A stretch of 64,000 nt of DNA from Porphyromonas uenonis DSM 23387 = JCM 13868. Lineage in GTDB: Bacteria > Bacteroidota > Bacteroidia > Bacteroidales > Porphyromonadaceae. Under the pieces are notes generated by a model. That model had not been told where the DNA came from. It saw only the letters and a list, made by a program, of their open reading frames with translations, and did no database searches. This document shows positions 8,312 through 17,392 of this stretch, piece by piece. Numbering within the stretch: position 1 is the stretch's first letter; every line of letters begins with the position of its first letter. The stretch spans positions 90,045 through 154,044 of the forward strand of contig NZ_KI535306.1 in assembly GCF_000482365.1 (NCBI RefSeq). Reading direction: 5' to 3'. A program made the position numbers and the translations under genes.

Positions 8312-8952
8312 ACTACTCACAGCTACCCCTCCCGCTGGGGGACACACTCTACATTGCTGAGCTACCACCCAGCATCGCGCCTAGCCTATCTACCTACCGC
8401 TCACTAACGCAGCAGCTACTTGACGAGATCGCTCCTAGGGAGTCGGTCTGGCGACTGACGCACCTCCCCTCTGGCGCCCCCCGCCTTGTCTCGCCTGACC
8501 ACGACTACCGTATCTCCATATCCCACAGCGGGAGCTACGTGGCTCTCGTCCTCAGTGAGGGGCCACACGGTGTAGGCGTCGATATTCAGGTGGCTAGTGA
8601 TAAGTTGCCACAAGTCGCTCCGAGATTCATGTCTCCGACCGAGCTGGCTTACTATCGTCATCTTACGACAAGCGAAGCGGACGAATGGCTCTACACCGTG
8701 TGGGGGCTCAAGGAAGCAGCCTACAAAGCTTACCCGCTACAGGTCAAGCGCCACCTAGCGACCAACTATATCGTCTCTCTGCCCGAAGCTTCTCGCTCTT
8801 GTGGCGTGGAGAGCGAATCCTTCGCCCGCTACACCGTCTATGCCGACGAGGGGGACGACCACCCTACCCTTCTCACGGGCCACCTCCTTCGTAGCATCAC
8901 GACTGCACCCTACCACCTCACCTACGTTCAGACTGTGGGCAACAGCTTTTGA
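8308..8952 (+). CDS. 4'-phosphopantetheinyl transferase superfamily protein
   Basis: A 214-residue Sfp-type enzyme that moves phosphopantetheine from CoA to a carrier protein. It shows the two signatures in order: GVGVDIQ near residue 89 (Mg2+ site, with Q where E is common) and WGLKEAAYKAY near residue 132. It starts at a GTG that overlaps the gldE stop. ssb, gldE and this gene appear to form one operon; the same neighbour is usual in related genomes. Likely cytoplasmic and acting on acyl carrier protein; the exact substrate is not readable. Confidence 0.85.
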   Translation: MNYSQLPLPLGDTLYIAELPPSIAPSLSTYRSLTQQLLDEIAPRESVWRLTHLPSGAPRLVSPDHDYRISISHSGSYVALVLSEGPHGVGVDIQVASDKLPQVAPRFMSPTELAYYRHLTTSEADEWLYTVWGLKEAAYKAYPLQVKRHLATNYIVSLPEASRSCGVESESFARYTVYADEGDDHPTLLTGHLLRSITTAPYHLTYVQTVGNSF

Positions 8953-8994
8953 AAGTTAAGCCCTACGTCCGAGACACGGTATCTCTAAAATCCT

Positions 8995-9002
8995 TATCTT
9001 TG
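8995..9002 (+). promoter_or_regulatory. Bacteroidetes -7 box for cysS
   Basis: TATCTTTG, 56 bases ahead of the cysS ATG, in the 105-base gap after the PPTase gene. Confidence 0.55.
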
Positions 9003-9057
9003 CGAAAGCTTTGGTGTATGTACACCGTGCTATGACCTTTGGACTATAAAAAGACCT

Positions 9058-10536
9058 ATGAGCCAACTATACATCTACAACACGCTGGAGAGGGCTAAAG
9101 TGCCCTTTGAGCCAATTGCCCCGCCACATGTGGGGCTCTACGTTTGCGGACCGACCGTTTACGGGGATCCGCATCTAGGGCACGCTCGCTCGGCGATTAC
9201 GTTTGACATACTCTTCCGCTACCTCAAGCACCTCGGCTACAAGGTGCGCTACGTACGCAATGTGACCGACGTGGGGCACCTAGAGCATGATGCAGATGAT
9301 GGCGAGGACAAGATAGCTAAGAAGGCTAAGCTCGAGCAGCTTGAGCCGATGGAGGTGGCTTACTACTACCTCACCCGCTACCACGATAGTCTGCGCCTGC
9401 TCAATGTGCTGCCGCCTTCTATCGAGCCACTTGCCTCGGGGCATATCATCGAGCAGATCCAGTTGGTACAGCAGATCCTCGATGCGGGCTACGCCTATGT
9501 GAGCCACGGGAGCGTCTACTTTGACGTACTCAAGTACCATGCTGACCACCCTTACGGCATCCTGAGCGGACGCAATGTGGAGGACATGATATCCAACACA
9601 CGCGATCTGGACGGGCAGGACGAGAAGCACAACCCGCTGGACTTCGCTCTTTGGAAGAAGGCGCAGCCTAGCCACATCATGCGGTGGCCTTCGCCTTGGA
9701 GTGAGGGTTTCCCCGGGTGGCACTGCGAGTGTACCGCTATGGGACGTAAGTACCTAGGCGCTCACTTCGACATCCATGGCGGTGGACTGGACTTGACCTT
9801 CCCGCATCACGAGTGCGAGATCGCACAGGCGGTCGCTTCGCAAGGAGAGCCGATGGTCAAGTACTGGATGCACAACAATATGATCACGGTGGATGGCAAG
9901 AAGATGGCGAAGAGTGCGGGCAACTTCATCACCCTGGAGGAGTTCTTCACGGGCAATCACCCAGCACTCGAGCAAGCTTACGCGCCGATGACCATTCGCT
10001 TCTTTGTCCTGAGTGCGCACTACCGTGGCACAGTGGACTTTAGCAATAGCGCTCTGCAAGCTGCCGAGAAGGGGTACCAACGCCTCATGGACGCTGACGC
10101 TAAGCTTCAGTCGCTCAAGCCTTCGGCTACCTCAACGATTGAGAAGATTGATCTGGCGGAGCGTTGCAAGGAGGCGATGGATGACGATATCAACACGCCG
10201 ATGGTGATTGCTGCGCTCTTTGATGCGGCTCGTCTCATTAACTCGATCCACGACGGACATGAGCAGATCGCGAGCGAGCAGCTGGAGGAGCTACGCAAGG
10301 CCTACGACCTCTACCTACACGACATACTCGGTATGCAGTCGGCTACGGAGGCTTCCGACCTGAGTGGTAGCCAGCAAGAGGCTTTCGCAGGAGCGGTGGA
10401 TCTACTTCTAGACATTCGCTCCAAGGCTAAGGCTAGCAAGGACTGGGAGACGAGTGACCTGATACGAGACAAACTGACCGCTCTGGGATTTGAGATACAA
10501 GATACCAAGGGCGGTGCCGAGTGGAAGGTACTGTAA
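9058..10536 (+). CDS. cysS: Cysteine--tRNA ligase
   Basis: A 492-residue class I aminoacyl-tRNA synthetase that charges tRNA-Cys. The zinc ligands that select cysteine are present: C30 in [11 protein letters not shown]225 (with C223) in WHCECTAM, and H250/H251-E-C253. The HIGH-type motif is DPHLGHAR, the second signature is KMAKS (282-286). Length is a little above the E. coli enzyme (about 460). It is followed after 26 bases by a glycosyltransferase on the same strand. Confidence 0.97.
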   Translation: MSQLYIYNTLERAKVPFEPIAPPHVGLYVCGPTVYGDPHLGHARSAITFDILFRYLKHLGYKVRYVRNVTDVGHLEHDADDGEDKIAKKAKLEQLEPMEVAYYYLTRYHDSLRLLNVLPPSIEPLASGHIIEQIQLVQQILDAGYAYVSHGSVYFDVLKYHADHPYGILSGRNVEDMISNTRDLDGQDEKHNPLDFALWKKAQPSHIMRWPSPWSEGFPGWHCECTAMGRKYLGAHFDIHGGGLDLTFPHHECEIAQAVASQGEPMVKYWMHNNMITVDGKKMAKSAGNFITLEEFFTGNHPALEQAYAPMTIRFFVLSAHYRGTVDFSNSALQAAEKGYQRLMDADAKLQSLKPSATSTIEKIDLAERCKEAMDDDINTPMVIAALFDAARLINSIHDGHEQIASEQLEELRKAYDLYLHDILGMQSATEASDLSGSQQEAFAGAVDLLLDIRSKAKASKDWETSDLIRDKLTALGFEIQDTKGGAEWKVL

Positions 10537-10562
10537 GACGCTTTGACCTAGACTAGCCCCTA

Positions 10563-11528
10563 ATGCTTTCGCTCATTATTCCTGTCTACAACCGTCCTGA
10601 CGAGGTCGAGGAGCTACTACACTCGCTCGCTCAGCAGCAGACGCCCCCGTCCTACGAAGTCGTTATCGTGGAGGATGGGAGCTCGGTGCCTTGCGCCGCA
10701 GTTGTAGATCGCTATCGTGACCAGATGAGCATACACTATGAGGTGGTGCCCAACGGGGGTCCATCCAAGGCGCGCAACATAGGGGTGCGCCACGCCACGG
10801 GCGACTGGGTCATCATCCTCGACTCGGACGTGGTACTCCCGCCTGACTACCTATACAATGTATCTCAGGCGATCGCTGCGGACGAGTGCGATGCATGGGG
10901 CGGACCCGATGCGGCTCCGTCGCTACAGGATGGATCCTTCGGCATGTGGCAGCGGGCGATCAACTATGCGATGACCTCGCCTCTCACGACGGGCGGCATA
11001 CGAGGCGGGAGCAAGCGACTGACGAAGCGGTTCTACCCTCGCACCTTCAATCTGGGCTGTCGCAAGTCTCTCTTTGAATCTCTGGGAGGCTTCGACGAGA
11101 CGATGCGCTATGGCGAGGATATCGACTTTAGCATGCGTCTCTACGAGGCGGGCAGCCGGGTCGCTCTCCTTCCCGAGGCGGTGCTCTATCACAAGCGCCG
11201 CGTGGACTTGCGAAAGTTTTACCGACAGGTGTGGCACTCAGGCACGGCTCGTGTGGAGCTCTCACGAAGACACCCAGGGTCGATGCGCTTGACCTACTTA
11301 CTCCCCACGCTCTTTGTCGTGACGACGCTACTGGTCACACTGCTGGCTCTGTGGTGCCCGTGGTTCTGGCTCTACCATGTACTCTTTATTGTGACTATCT
11401 TTGCAGACGCATTCTGTCGCACGCACTCGATGGCGGTCGCTTGGCGAGCTGTCGTAGCCTCTTTTGTCCAGCTATCGGGCTATGGCATCGGCTACCTCAG
11501 CCAGCGCTTCAAGCGGTGCAAAGCTTAA
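10563..11528 (+). CDS. Family 2 glycosyltransferase with C-terminal membrane segments
   Basis: A 321-residue GT-A glycosyltransferase. It begins with the family 2 pattern LSLIIPVYNRPDEV, has VVIVEDGSS, the nucleotide-sugar/metal motif DSDVVL near residue 90, and GGFDETMRYGEDIDF near residue 178. Two hydrophobic segments follow at about 240-285. The catalytic domain therefore lies on the cytoplasmic face of the membrane, adding sugars to a lipid-linked or surface glycan. The next gene, a YfhO-type membrane protein, begins 28 bases after its stop, suggesting a shared role in surface glycosylation. Confidence 0.88.
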   Translation: MLSLIIPVYNRPDEVEELLHSLAQQQTPPSYEVVIVEDGSSVPCAAVVDRYRDQMSIHYEVVPNGGPSKARNIGVRHATGDWVIILDSDVVLPPDYLYNVSQAIAADECDAWGGPDAAPSLQDGSFGMWQRAINYAMTSPLTTGGIRGGSKRLTKRFYPRTFNLGCRKSLFESLGGFDETMRYGEDIDFSMRLYEAGSRVALLPEAVLYHKRRVDLRKFYRQVWHSGTARVELSRRHPGSMRLTYLLPTLFVVTTLLVTLLALWCPWFWLYHVLFIVTIFADAFCRTHSMAVAWRAVVASFVQLSGYGIGYLSQRFKRCKA

Positions 11529-11556
11529 TCCTCAAACTCTATCTCTGAGTTATCTT

Positions 11557-14049
11557 ATGAAACAGATTCCTTGGCAGCGCATACTGCTCATCTTTGGTTT
11601 CTTCCTGATTGTAGCGCTTGGTTACTTTACGCCAGCGCACTTTGAGGGGCGGACGCTCTTTCAGGCGGACGTGGCGGGCGTCTCGGGCAATGGCTCCGAC
11701 GTGCAGGCTAGTGACGAAACCTCCTACTGGACGAACTCGCTCTTTGGCGGGATGCCGATGTATCAGATCAGTCCCTCCTACCCCTCGACCAAGCCGTTGC
11801 AATACTTGCAAGATGTGCTGACGCTCCGCAAGCCGCTGAGCATATTGGGCAGCTATCCGTGGCTAATCTTTGCGCTACTTGTGGGCTTCTACATCTTCAT
11901 GCGCTCGCTCAAGGTCGATCCCCTGCCCTCCGTACTAGGAGCAGTGATGTGGGCCTTGTCAAGCTACTTCATCATCCTCATTCATGCGGGGCACATTTGG
12001 AAGCTGACCGCACTCTGCTTCGTGCCCCCCACGATCGCTGGACTCGTCTGGTGCTACCGTGGCGAGCGCCTCTGGGGAGGCGCGCTCTTTGCCTTCTTTA
12101 TGGCGCTGCAGCTCTTGGCAAACCACGTGCAGATGACCTACTACTTCGCGCTCCTCATGGGCGTCCTGGTCATCACCTTCTTGGTGCAGGCGATTAGAGA
12201 GCGGCAGGTTGTAGACTTCCTCAAGTCCACGGGCGTGCTCATCCTCGCAGGTCTCCTCGCCATCGCAGTCAATGGGACAAACCTCTACCACACTTACCAA
12301 TACGCTCAGGAAACGATGCGAGGTGGCAGTGAGCTAACGATCGCTCCGCCACATGCTCCCGAACAAGCGGAAGCTGAGGTCAATAGTAAGGGACTCTCCA
12401 AAGAGTACATCACCCAGTGGAGCTACGGCATCGGTGAGACCTGGACGCTCCTCGTACCCAATACAAAGGGCGGTGCGACCGAACCTCTAGCTAAGGGACA
12501 CGCCAAGCAACTCGCCAAGGCTCCCTACGAGTACCAGCAGATGCTGGGACAGATGAATGCGTACTGGGGTGACCAACCCTTTACCTCGGGTCCCGTCTAT
12601 GTGGGCGCCTTCGTCTGTATCCTCTTCATCATCGGATGTGTCGTCGTCAAGGGACCGATCAAGTGGGGACTGCTCATCGCTACGATCCTCTCGATACTGC
12701 TCGCGTGGGGCAAAAACTTCATGCCGTTGACGGATCTCTTCATCAACTGGATGCCGATGTACGACAAGTTCCGGGCGGTCTCCTCGATCCTTGTCATCGC
12801 AGAGCTTACGATCCCGACACTAGCCGTACTGGCTCTCGTGCAGCTCATCAAGGAGCCTCAGCTCCTACGTAGCAAGAGCGTCTGGATAGCAGGCGGAGTA
12901 CCAGTTCTACTCTTACTTCTCTTCGCTCTCCTGCCAGATCTCTTCTTTGGCTTCCTATCCCAGCAGGAGAAGAGCATGTTTGCCGAGCTAGCCCCACAAG
13001 ATCCTCGCTACTTAACGCTACAGAATCAGCTAGAGACGATGCGTATGGGTATCTTCCGAGCAGACATATGGCGCAGCTTGCTCTTCATCGTCTTAAGTAT
13101 CGTGCCCCTATGGCTCTTTGCCAAAGGCCATCTCAAAGCTCAGTGGCTCTGCTGCATCCTCGTCGGGCTGACGCTCATAGACCTATGGCAGGTGGACAAG
13201 CGTTACCTAGCCGATGACGACTTCATCGCCCCACAACTGGTACAGCAGCAAGCAGCTCCTATGACGGAGGCTGACCGTACGATCCTTCAGGACAAAAGCC
13301 TCGGCTATCGTGTCTTCAACCAGACGGTCAATAGCTTCAACGATGCCACCACCTCTCGCTGGCACCACAGCGTGGGCGGTTATCACGCGGCCAAGCTACA
13401 ACGCTATCAAGACCTGATCACTTACCAGCTCTCTACGGGCAATAAGCAGGTCTACGATATGCTCAATACGAAGTACTTCATCGTCCCCAACCCAGAGACC
13501 CGCACTCCTATGGCGGTGACCAATCCAGATGCCTTCGGAGCAGCTTGGTTTGTCGACAGCCTTCGCTGGGTCGCTAATGCCAATGAAGAGATGGAGGCTC
13601 TCACCACGGCAGACCTGCGTCATGTCGGTGTCGTCGATCTCCGCTTTGGCGAAGAGCTACCGCAGCCTCTTATGCTACCCGACAGCACCGCTCAGCGTAG
13701 CATCACCGTCACCAAGTACACCCCACGACAGGTGGTCTACAACGTATCGGCAGAGGCTCCTGGCATAGCCATCCTCTCAGATATCTACTACCCGCACGGC
13801 TGGCACGCCACCATCGATGGCAAGGAGATACCGATCGCACGGGCTAACTACGTGCTACGAGCCGTCTCACTGCCTGCAGGCAACTACCAGCTCGCGCTCA
13901 CCTTTGAGCCACGCTCCATAACCGTGACCGAGAGCATTGCTTTTACGGCACTAGCCCTGATCCTTCTAGCGCTCATCGGCTCCATCGTATGGCGCATCAG
14001 ATCTTTGGGAAAAGGCAAGAAAGCCCCCACAAACTCACAAACGAATTAA
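11557..14049 (+). CDS. YfhO-family multi-spanning membrane protein
   Basis: An 830-residue protein with about a dozen hydrophobic segments in residues 8-560 and a non-membrane C-terminal domain containing YYPHGWHATIDGKE, which is a hallmark of YfhO-like proteins, ending in a last membrane helix and a lysine-rich tail. Bacillus YfhO is linked to sugar transfer on lipoteichoic acid; in Bacteroidales it is presumed to be a GT-C-like glycosyltransferase. I start it at 11557 (MKQIPWQR), because an upstream frame-open ATG at 11464 would overlap the previous gene by 65 bases. Confidence 0.88.
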   Translation: MKQIPWQRILLIFGFFLIVALGYFTPAHFEGRTLFQADVAGVSGNGSDVQASDETSYWTNSLFGGMPMYQISPSYPSTKPLQYLQDVLTLRKPLSILGSYPWLIFALLVGFYIFMRSLKVDPLPSVLGAVMWALSSYFIILIHAGHIWKLTALCFVPPTIAGLVWCYRGERLWGGALFAFFMALQLLANHVQMTYYFALLMGVLVITFLVQAIRERQVVDFLKSTGVLILAGLLAIAVNGTNLYHTYQYAQETMRGGSELTIAPPHAPEQAEAEVNSKGLSKEYITQWSYGIGETWTLLVPNTKGGATEPLAKGHAKQLAKAPYEYQQMLGQMNAYWGDQPFTSGPVYVGAFVCILFIIGCVVVKGPIKWGLLIATILSILLAWGKNFMPLTDLFINWMPMYDKFRAVSSILVIAELTIPTLAVLALVQLIKEPQLLRSKSVWIAGGVPVLLLLLFALLPDLFFGFLSQQEKSMFAELAPQDPRYLTLQNQLETMRMGIFRADIWRSLLFIVLSIVPLWLFAKGHLKAQWLCCILVGLTLIDLWQVDKRYLADDDFIAPQLVQQQAAPMTEADRTILQDKSLGYRVFNQTVNSFNDATTSRWHHSVGGYHAAKLQRYQDLITYQLSTGNKQVYDMLNTKYFIVPNPETRTPMAVTNPDAFGAAWFVDSLRWVANANEEMEALTTADLRHVGVVDLRFGEELPQPLMLPDSTAQRSITVTKYTPRQVVYNVSAEAPGIAILSDIYYPHGWHATIDGKEIPIARANYVLRAVSLPAGNYQLALTFEPRSITVTESIAFTALALILLALIGSIVWRIRSLGKGKKAPTNSQTN

Positions 14050-14073
14050 TTACCTTTATATATAGATCAAACT

Positions 14074-15762
14074 ATGACTTATAGAAACTTACTAAAGATC
14101 ACCACCGCCTTACTGCTTGCGGTCTTGGTCTCTTCGTGTGCTTGCAGACTCAAGCCTCTCAATGGCTCTGCAGCTCAGGTAGATCCCAACCCCTTGACAC
14201 TCGTGGGGACGCAGATCCCTGGACAGGTTCGTCTGACGATCCCTGCTAAGTGGTGCCACAAGCGTGCTATCGTCAATATTACCCCCGAGCTACGCTACAA
14301 CGGCACCAGCGTGACGGGGCAGACTGTCTCCATACAGGGAGAGAATGTACGAGACAACTACCAGTCCATCTCTTACGAGCGTGGTGGTAGCGTCATCGTA
14401 CCCTTTGCCTTTGAGTACAAGCCTGGTATGGAGCAGAGTGACCTCTACCTCACCTTTACCGCTACAGTCAAGGGCAAGAAGGTCAACCTCCCCGCTGTCA
14501 AAGTAGCTCGTGGTACCATCATGACTGCAGGCCTAGCTAGCATTAGCGATATCACGCCAGCGCTGGCTCGTGACGCATTCCAGAGAGTCATCAAGGAGCA
14601 GTACACGGCCGACCTCAAGTTCCTCATCAACCGTGCTGAGGTTCGTGCGGCTGAGCTCAATAAGCGTGAGGTCAAGGAGTGGAAAGATGTCGTCGACAAC
14701 GCTTATCAGGTACCCAACCAAGAGGTAGACATTGAGATCCAAGCCTACGCCTCTCCCGATGGTGCTCAGGACTTCAATGAGCGTCTCTCGGCACAGCGTG
14801 AGCAAAACACCTCTCGTGTTGTAGCGCGCCAGCTGGGCAAGAAGAAGATCGAGGTCAACGCACACTACACCGCTGAGGACTGGGACGGATTCCAGAAGCT
14901 TCTTGAGGCTAGCAACATACAGGATAAGGAGCTAGTCCTGCGCGTCCTCTCTATGTATCCCGATCCAGAGGATCGTGAGCGTGAGATACGCAACCTCTCA
15001 CACGTCTTCACACAGCTAGCCGACGAGATCCTTCCCGAGCTACGTCGCTCACGTCTCAATGCCAATGTACGCATCATCGGCAAGAGCGATGACGAGCTCA
15101 AGATGTTTATGGCACAGCGCCCAGGTCGCCTCACCATCGAGGAGATCCTCTACACCGCTACGCTCTATGACAATGCTAAGGATCAGATGAATGCTTACCA
15201 GCAGGCTGTACAGCTCTATCCAAAGGACTACCGTGCTTACAACAATATCGGTACACTTTACCTAGCTCAGGGCAACTACGAGCAGGCTGCTAACTACTTT
15301 GCAAAGGCTCAGAAGATCCAGCCCAACGCTGCTTCTAATATGAACGAAGCGCTCCTCGCTCTCGACCGTGGCGACCTAGCAGAGGCTCAGCGCCTCATGG
15401 GTAGTGCCGTAGAGGCGCCCGAGGCTGGTCAGGGCATCGGATTCCTACAGATGCACGAGGGTAAGTATGCAGACGCTATCCGCTCCTTTGGCAATACGCC
15501 ATCGAACGCGCTAGCCATCGCTCAGATCATGCAGGGTCAGTACGCAGATGCTACACGCACTCTCGCTGCTGTCGCACAGCCCAATGGCGAGACCGCATAC
15601 CTCAAGGCTGTCGTCGCAGCTCGTACCAACGATCTGCAGGCGCTCGTCAGCAACCTCCGCTCAGCTATCGCTCAGGATCGCAGCTACGCACTGCGTGCTC
15701 AGCGAGACCTCGAGTTCGCTGCCTTCAGCCAGACACCCGAGTTCGTCGCTCTAGTAAAGTAA
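14074..15762 (+). CDS. Lipoprotein with OmpA-like and TPR regions
   Basis: A 562-residue exported lipoprotein (lipobox VSSCAC, cysteine near residue 22-24). Residues ~30-160 are a beta-rich domain resembling DUF3868-type proteins. Residues ~220-350 hold an OmpA-like stretch (EIQAYASPDGAQDFNERLSA, then AEDWDGF). Residues ~380-560 contain tetratricopeptide repeats (for example YRAYNNIGTLYLAQGNYEQAANYF). It probably sits in the periplasm or outer membrane as a scaffold. It follows the YfhO gene by 24 bases and ends before a strong terminator, so it is likely the last gene of that transcript. Partner unknown. Confidence 0.8.
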   Translation: MTYRNLLKITTALLLAVLVSSCACRLKPLNGSAAQVDPNPLTLVGTQIPGQVRLTIPAKWCHKRAIVNITPELRYNGTSVTGQTVSIQGENVRDNYQSISYERGGSVIVPFAFEYKPGMEQSDLYLTFTATVKGKKVNLPAVKVARGTIMTAGLASISDITPALARDAFQRVIKEQYTADLKFLINRAEVRAAELNKREVKEWKDVVDNAYQVPNQEVDIEIQAYASPDGAQDFNERLSAQREQNTSRVVARQLGKKKIEVNAHYTAEDWDGFQKLLEASNIQDKELVLRVLSMYPDPEDREREIRNLSHVFTQLADEILPELRRSRLNANVRIIGKSDDELKMFMAQRPGRLTIEEILYTATLYDNAKDQMNAYQQAVQLYPKDYRAYNNIGTLYLAQGNYEQAANYFAKAQKIQPNAASNMNEALLALDRGDLAEAQRLMGSAVEAPEAGQGIGFLQMHEGKYADAIRSFGNTPSNALAIAQIMQGQYADATRTLAAVAQPNGETAYLKAVVAARTNDLQALVSNLRSAIAQDRSYALRAQRDLEFAAFSQTPEFVALVK

Positions 15763-15803
15763 CACAACGGCAGTGACGTAGCAGAGCGTCACCCCCAACT
15801 CAA

Positions 15804-15839
15804 GAGAGGAGCTATCCGCCTAGGCGGATGGCTCCTCTC
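15804..15839 (+). terminator. Terminator after the TPR/OmpA-like lipoprotein
   Basis: 17-bp arms with a TA loop and one G-T wobble: GAGAGGAGC...GGCTCCTCTC. It starts 41 bases after the stop. Little U-tract follows; the 27-bp mobile element is inserted just behind it. Confidence 0.75.
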
Positions 15840-15844
15840 TCGTT

Positions 15845-15871
15845 GAGACTGTTGACTTTTGCAACAGTCTC
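15845..15871. mobile_element. 27-bp minimal palindromic element, copy S1
   Basis: Ten-base arms GAGACTGTTG and CAACAGTCTC around ACTTTTG. It is bracketed by TCGTT on both sides (15840-15844, 15872-15876), a perfect 5-bp target duplication. The same 27-bp hairpin forms one end of the 175- and 293-bp elements. Confidence 0.75.
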
Positions 15872-16098
15872 TCGTTATCTGCGACGACATCAACGTCATC
15901 GGACACTACCATCAGCAGTTCTTTCCTCCCCCTTCGAGGAAATCAGACATTTCCTCGGTAACAACTCAAAAATATCCACCTAGCCCTTTGGCAATTCCTC
16001 GGGATAAACTGCAACACGCTCATTTTTATGCGTCAGCCCCGTTCGCAGATTCAAGTAGAGAGTGCGTACGTTCACTTTTTTTATTTCTGTAGAAGACG
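15872..16098. repeat. Gap with weak palindromic-core array
   Basis: No convincing gene. A 9-bp-arm hairpin CGAGGAAAT/ATTTCCTCG lies at 15935-15957. Cores resembling those of the phased arrays start at 15931 (CCTTCG), 15953 (CCTCGG), 15976 (CCACCT) and 15997 (CCTCGG), spacings 22, 23 and 21. This may be a degenerate array of the same kind as 24752-24911. Confidence 0.35.
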
Positions 16099-16106
16099 TA
16101 CATTTG
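16099..16106 (+). promoter_or_regulatory. Bacteroidetes -7 box for the DUF4846 gene
   Basis: TACATTTG, 44 bases ahead of the ATG at 16150. Confidence 0.45.
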
Positions 16107-16149
16107 TACTGCAAATGTAAAGGAAGCGAAACGACTAGGGACTCTCCTT

Positions 16150-16932
16150 ATGACTAGACGAAAGAAAGTGACGCTGCTGGTCATCGGGGCTACGGCTCTG
16201 GTGATGATCCTGTGCGGACTCTGGCTATGGCGCTCTATGCGCACAAGCAATCCGTGGGGCGCTCAGACTATTGGCGACATAGCTACACCCGCAGGCTACA
16301 GCCGTGTGGAGGCGCCCGCAGGGAGCTACACGGCTTATCTACGCGCCCTACCCTTGAAGCCGCGCGGTGCTAGAGTGCAGCTATACACGGGGGGCGATGC
16401 ACGCTTGCAGTTTCTCTCCTCAGCGGTGATCGACCAGGATATCCTCAGCAACGATGAGCAGTGTGCCGATGTGACTATGCGTCTGCGGGCTGAGTACCTT
16501 TGGCAGAAGGGGCGTTACCGAGAGATTAGCTTTCGCAATGTCCATGGCAAGACGATGCGCTACTCTGGCGGAGCGTCTCGTAGTGCCTTCGAGCGTTATA
16601 TGCGGGGCGTCTATGGCGCTTGCAGTACCTTCTCTCTATACCAGGAGACCAAGCCCCGTGCTATCCAAGATGTAATGCCAGGCGATGTGCTCGTCTACCC
16701 AGCACGCACAGGGCGCAAGTATGGTCATGCCGTTATGATAGTCGATGTGGCACGGAGCAGATCTGGCAAGGTGGCGATCATGTGCCTCGAGGGCAATACC
16801 CCCGCTCGTGAGAAGCACCTTGTGCGCAATCCCAACCCACTGCACAACCCGTGGTTTATACTCAGCGAGGAAGATGAGGCGATACAGATCTCAGTCTTCC
16901 GCTTTAACAAAGACGAGCTCAGACATTACTAA
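16150..16932 (+). CDS. DUF4846 domain-containing membrane-anchored protein
   Basis: A 260-residue protein with an N-terminal membrane helix (about residues 9-27) and the DUF4846 pattern: IATPAGYSRVEAPAGSY, YLRALPLKP, YTGG, DVTMRLRAEYLW, and a C-terminal GDVLVYPARTGRKYGHAVMI. The last motif (a Cys-free, His-containing strand) resembles papain-like NlpC/CHAP folds, but no catalytic cysteine is evident there, so an enzymatic role is uncertain. It faces the periplasm. The next gene starts 12 bases after its stop. Confidence 0.8.
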   Translation: MTRRKKVTLLVIGATALVMILCGLWLWRSMRTSNPWGAQTIGDIATPAGYSRVEAPAGSYTAYLRALPLKPRGARVQLYTGGDARLQFLSSAVIDQDILSNDEQCADVTMRLRAEYLWQKGRYREISFRNVHGKTMRYSGGASRSAFERYMRGVYGACSTFSLYQETKPRAIQDVMPGDVLVYPARTGRKYGHAVMIVDVARSRSGKVAIMCLEGNTPAREKHLVRNPNPLHNPWFILSEEDEAIQISVFRFNKDELRHY

Positions 16933-16944
16933 CTTCACAATAAT

Positions 16945-17310
16945 ATGAGACGAACCCTCTTACTCCTCACCCTACTCCTCAGCAGCCTCCTCACCCTCTC
17001 AGCTCAGACCTATATCTATAGCGGAGATAAGCGCTACGACTACGACTCACAGGTCATCGCCACCTGGGACGGCACTCGCCTTTACAGCGGGGACAAGCGA
17101 TACGACTACAATTCACGAGTCATCGCCACCTGGGACGGCACCCGCGTCTACAGTGGCGACAAGCGATACGACTACGACTCACGAGTCATCGCCACGTGGG
17201 ACGGTCCTCGCATCTACAGCGGCGACAAGCGGTACGACTACGACTCCCGAGTCCGCTACACCATCGAGGGTCATCTCCCCGTTGCCGTTGCCATCTATCT
17301 CATCTTGTGA
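16945..17310 (+). CDS. Secreted protein of four YSGDKRYDYDS repeats (4-fold beta-flower type)
   Basis: A 121-residue protein with a signal peptide ending LSAQ (about residue 20), then four near-identical 22-residue units, each starting YSGDKRYDY and ending ATWDGTR, followed by a short hydrophobic tail. The DNA repeats with a 66-bp period, roughly 17020-17260. The repeat pattern recalls small Bacteroidales proteins annotated as 4-fold beta flower proteins; that match is from memory and not verified. Function unknown. It may share a transcript with the DUF4846 gene. Confidence 0.7.
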   Translation: MRRTLLLLTLLLSSLLTLSAQTYIYSGDKRYDYDSQVIATWDGTRLYSGDKRYDYNSRVIATWDGTRVYSGDKRYDYDSRVIATWDGPRIYSGDKRYDYDSRVRYTIEGHLPVAVAIYLIL

Positions 17311-17354
17311 TGCTTTTAGGGAGAGCAGCAGGCTATTCTTTTGGGAGAAATAGC

Positions 17355-17362
17355 TAAATTTG
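17355..17362 (+). promoter_or_regulatory. Bacteroidetes -7 box for the first TPR paralogue
   Basis: TAAATTTG inside a block (GAAATAGCTAAATTTGTAGC) that is repeated with one change before the second paralogue. Confidence 0.5.
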
Positions 17363-17392
17363 TAGCAACAAACCAGCAACTTATATCATACG

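Noticed and set aside
15859-16092. 77-residue open frame before the DUF4846 gene
   Set aside because: It begins inside the 27-bp element, has no recognisable domain and spans a palindromic region.
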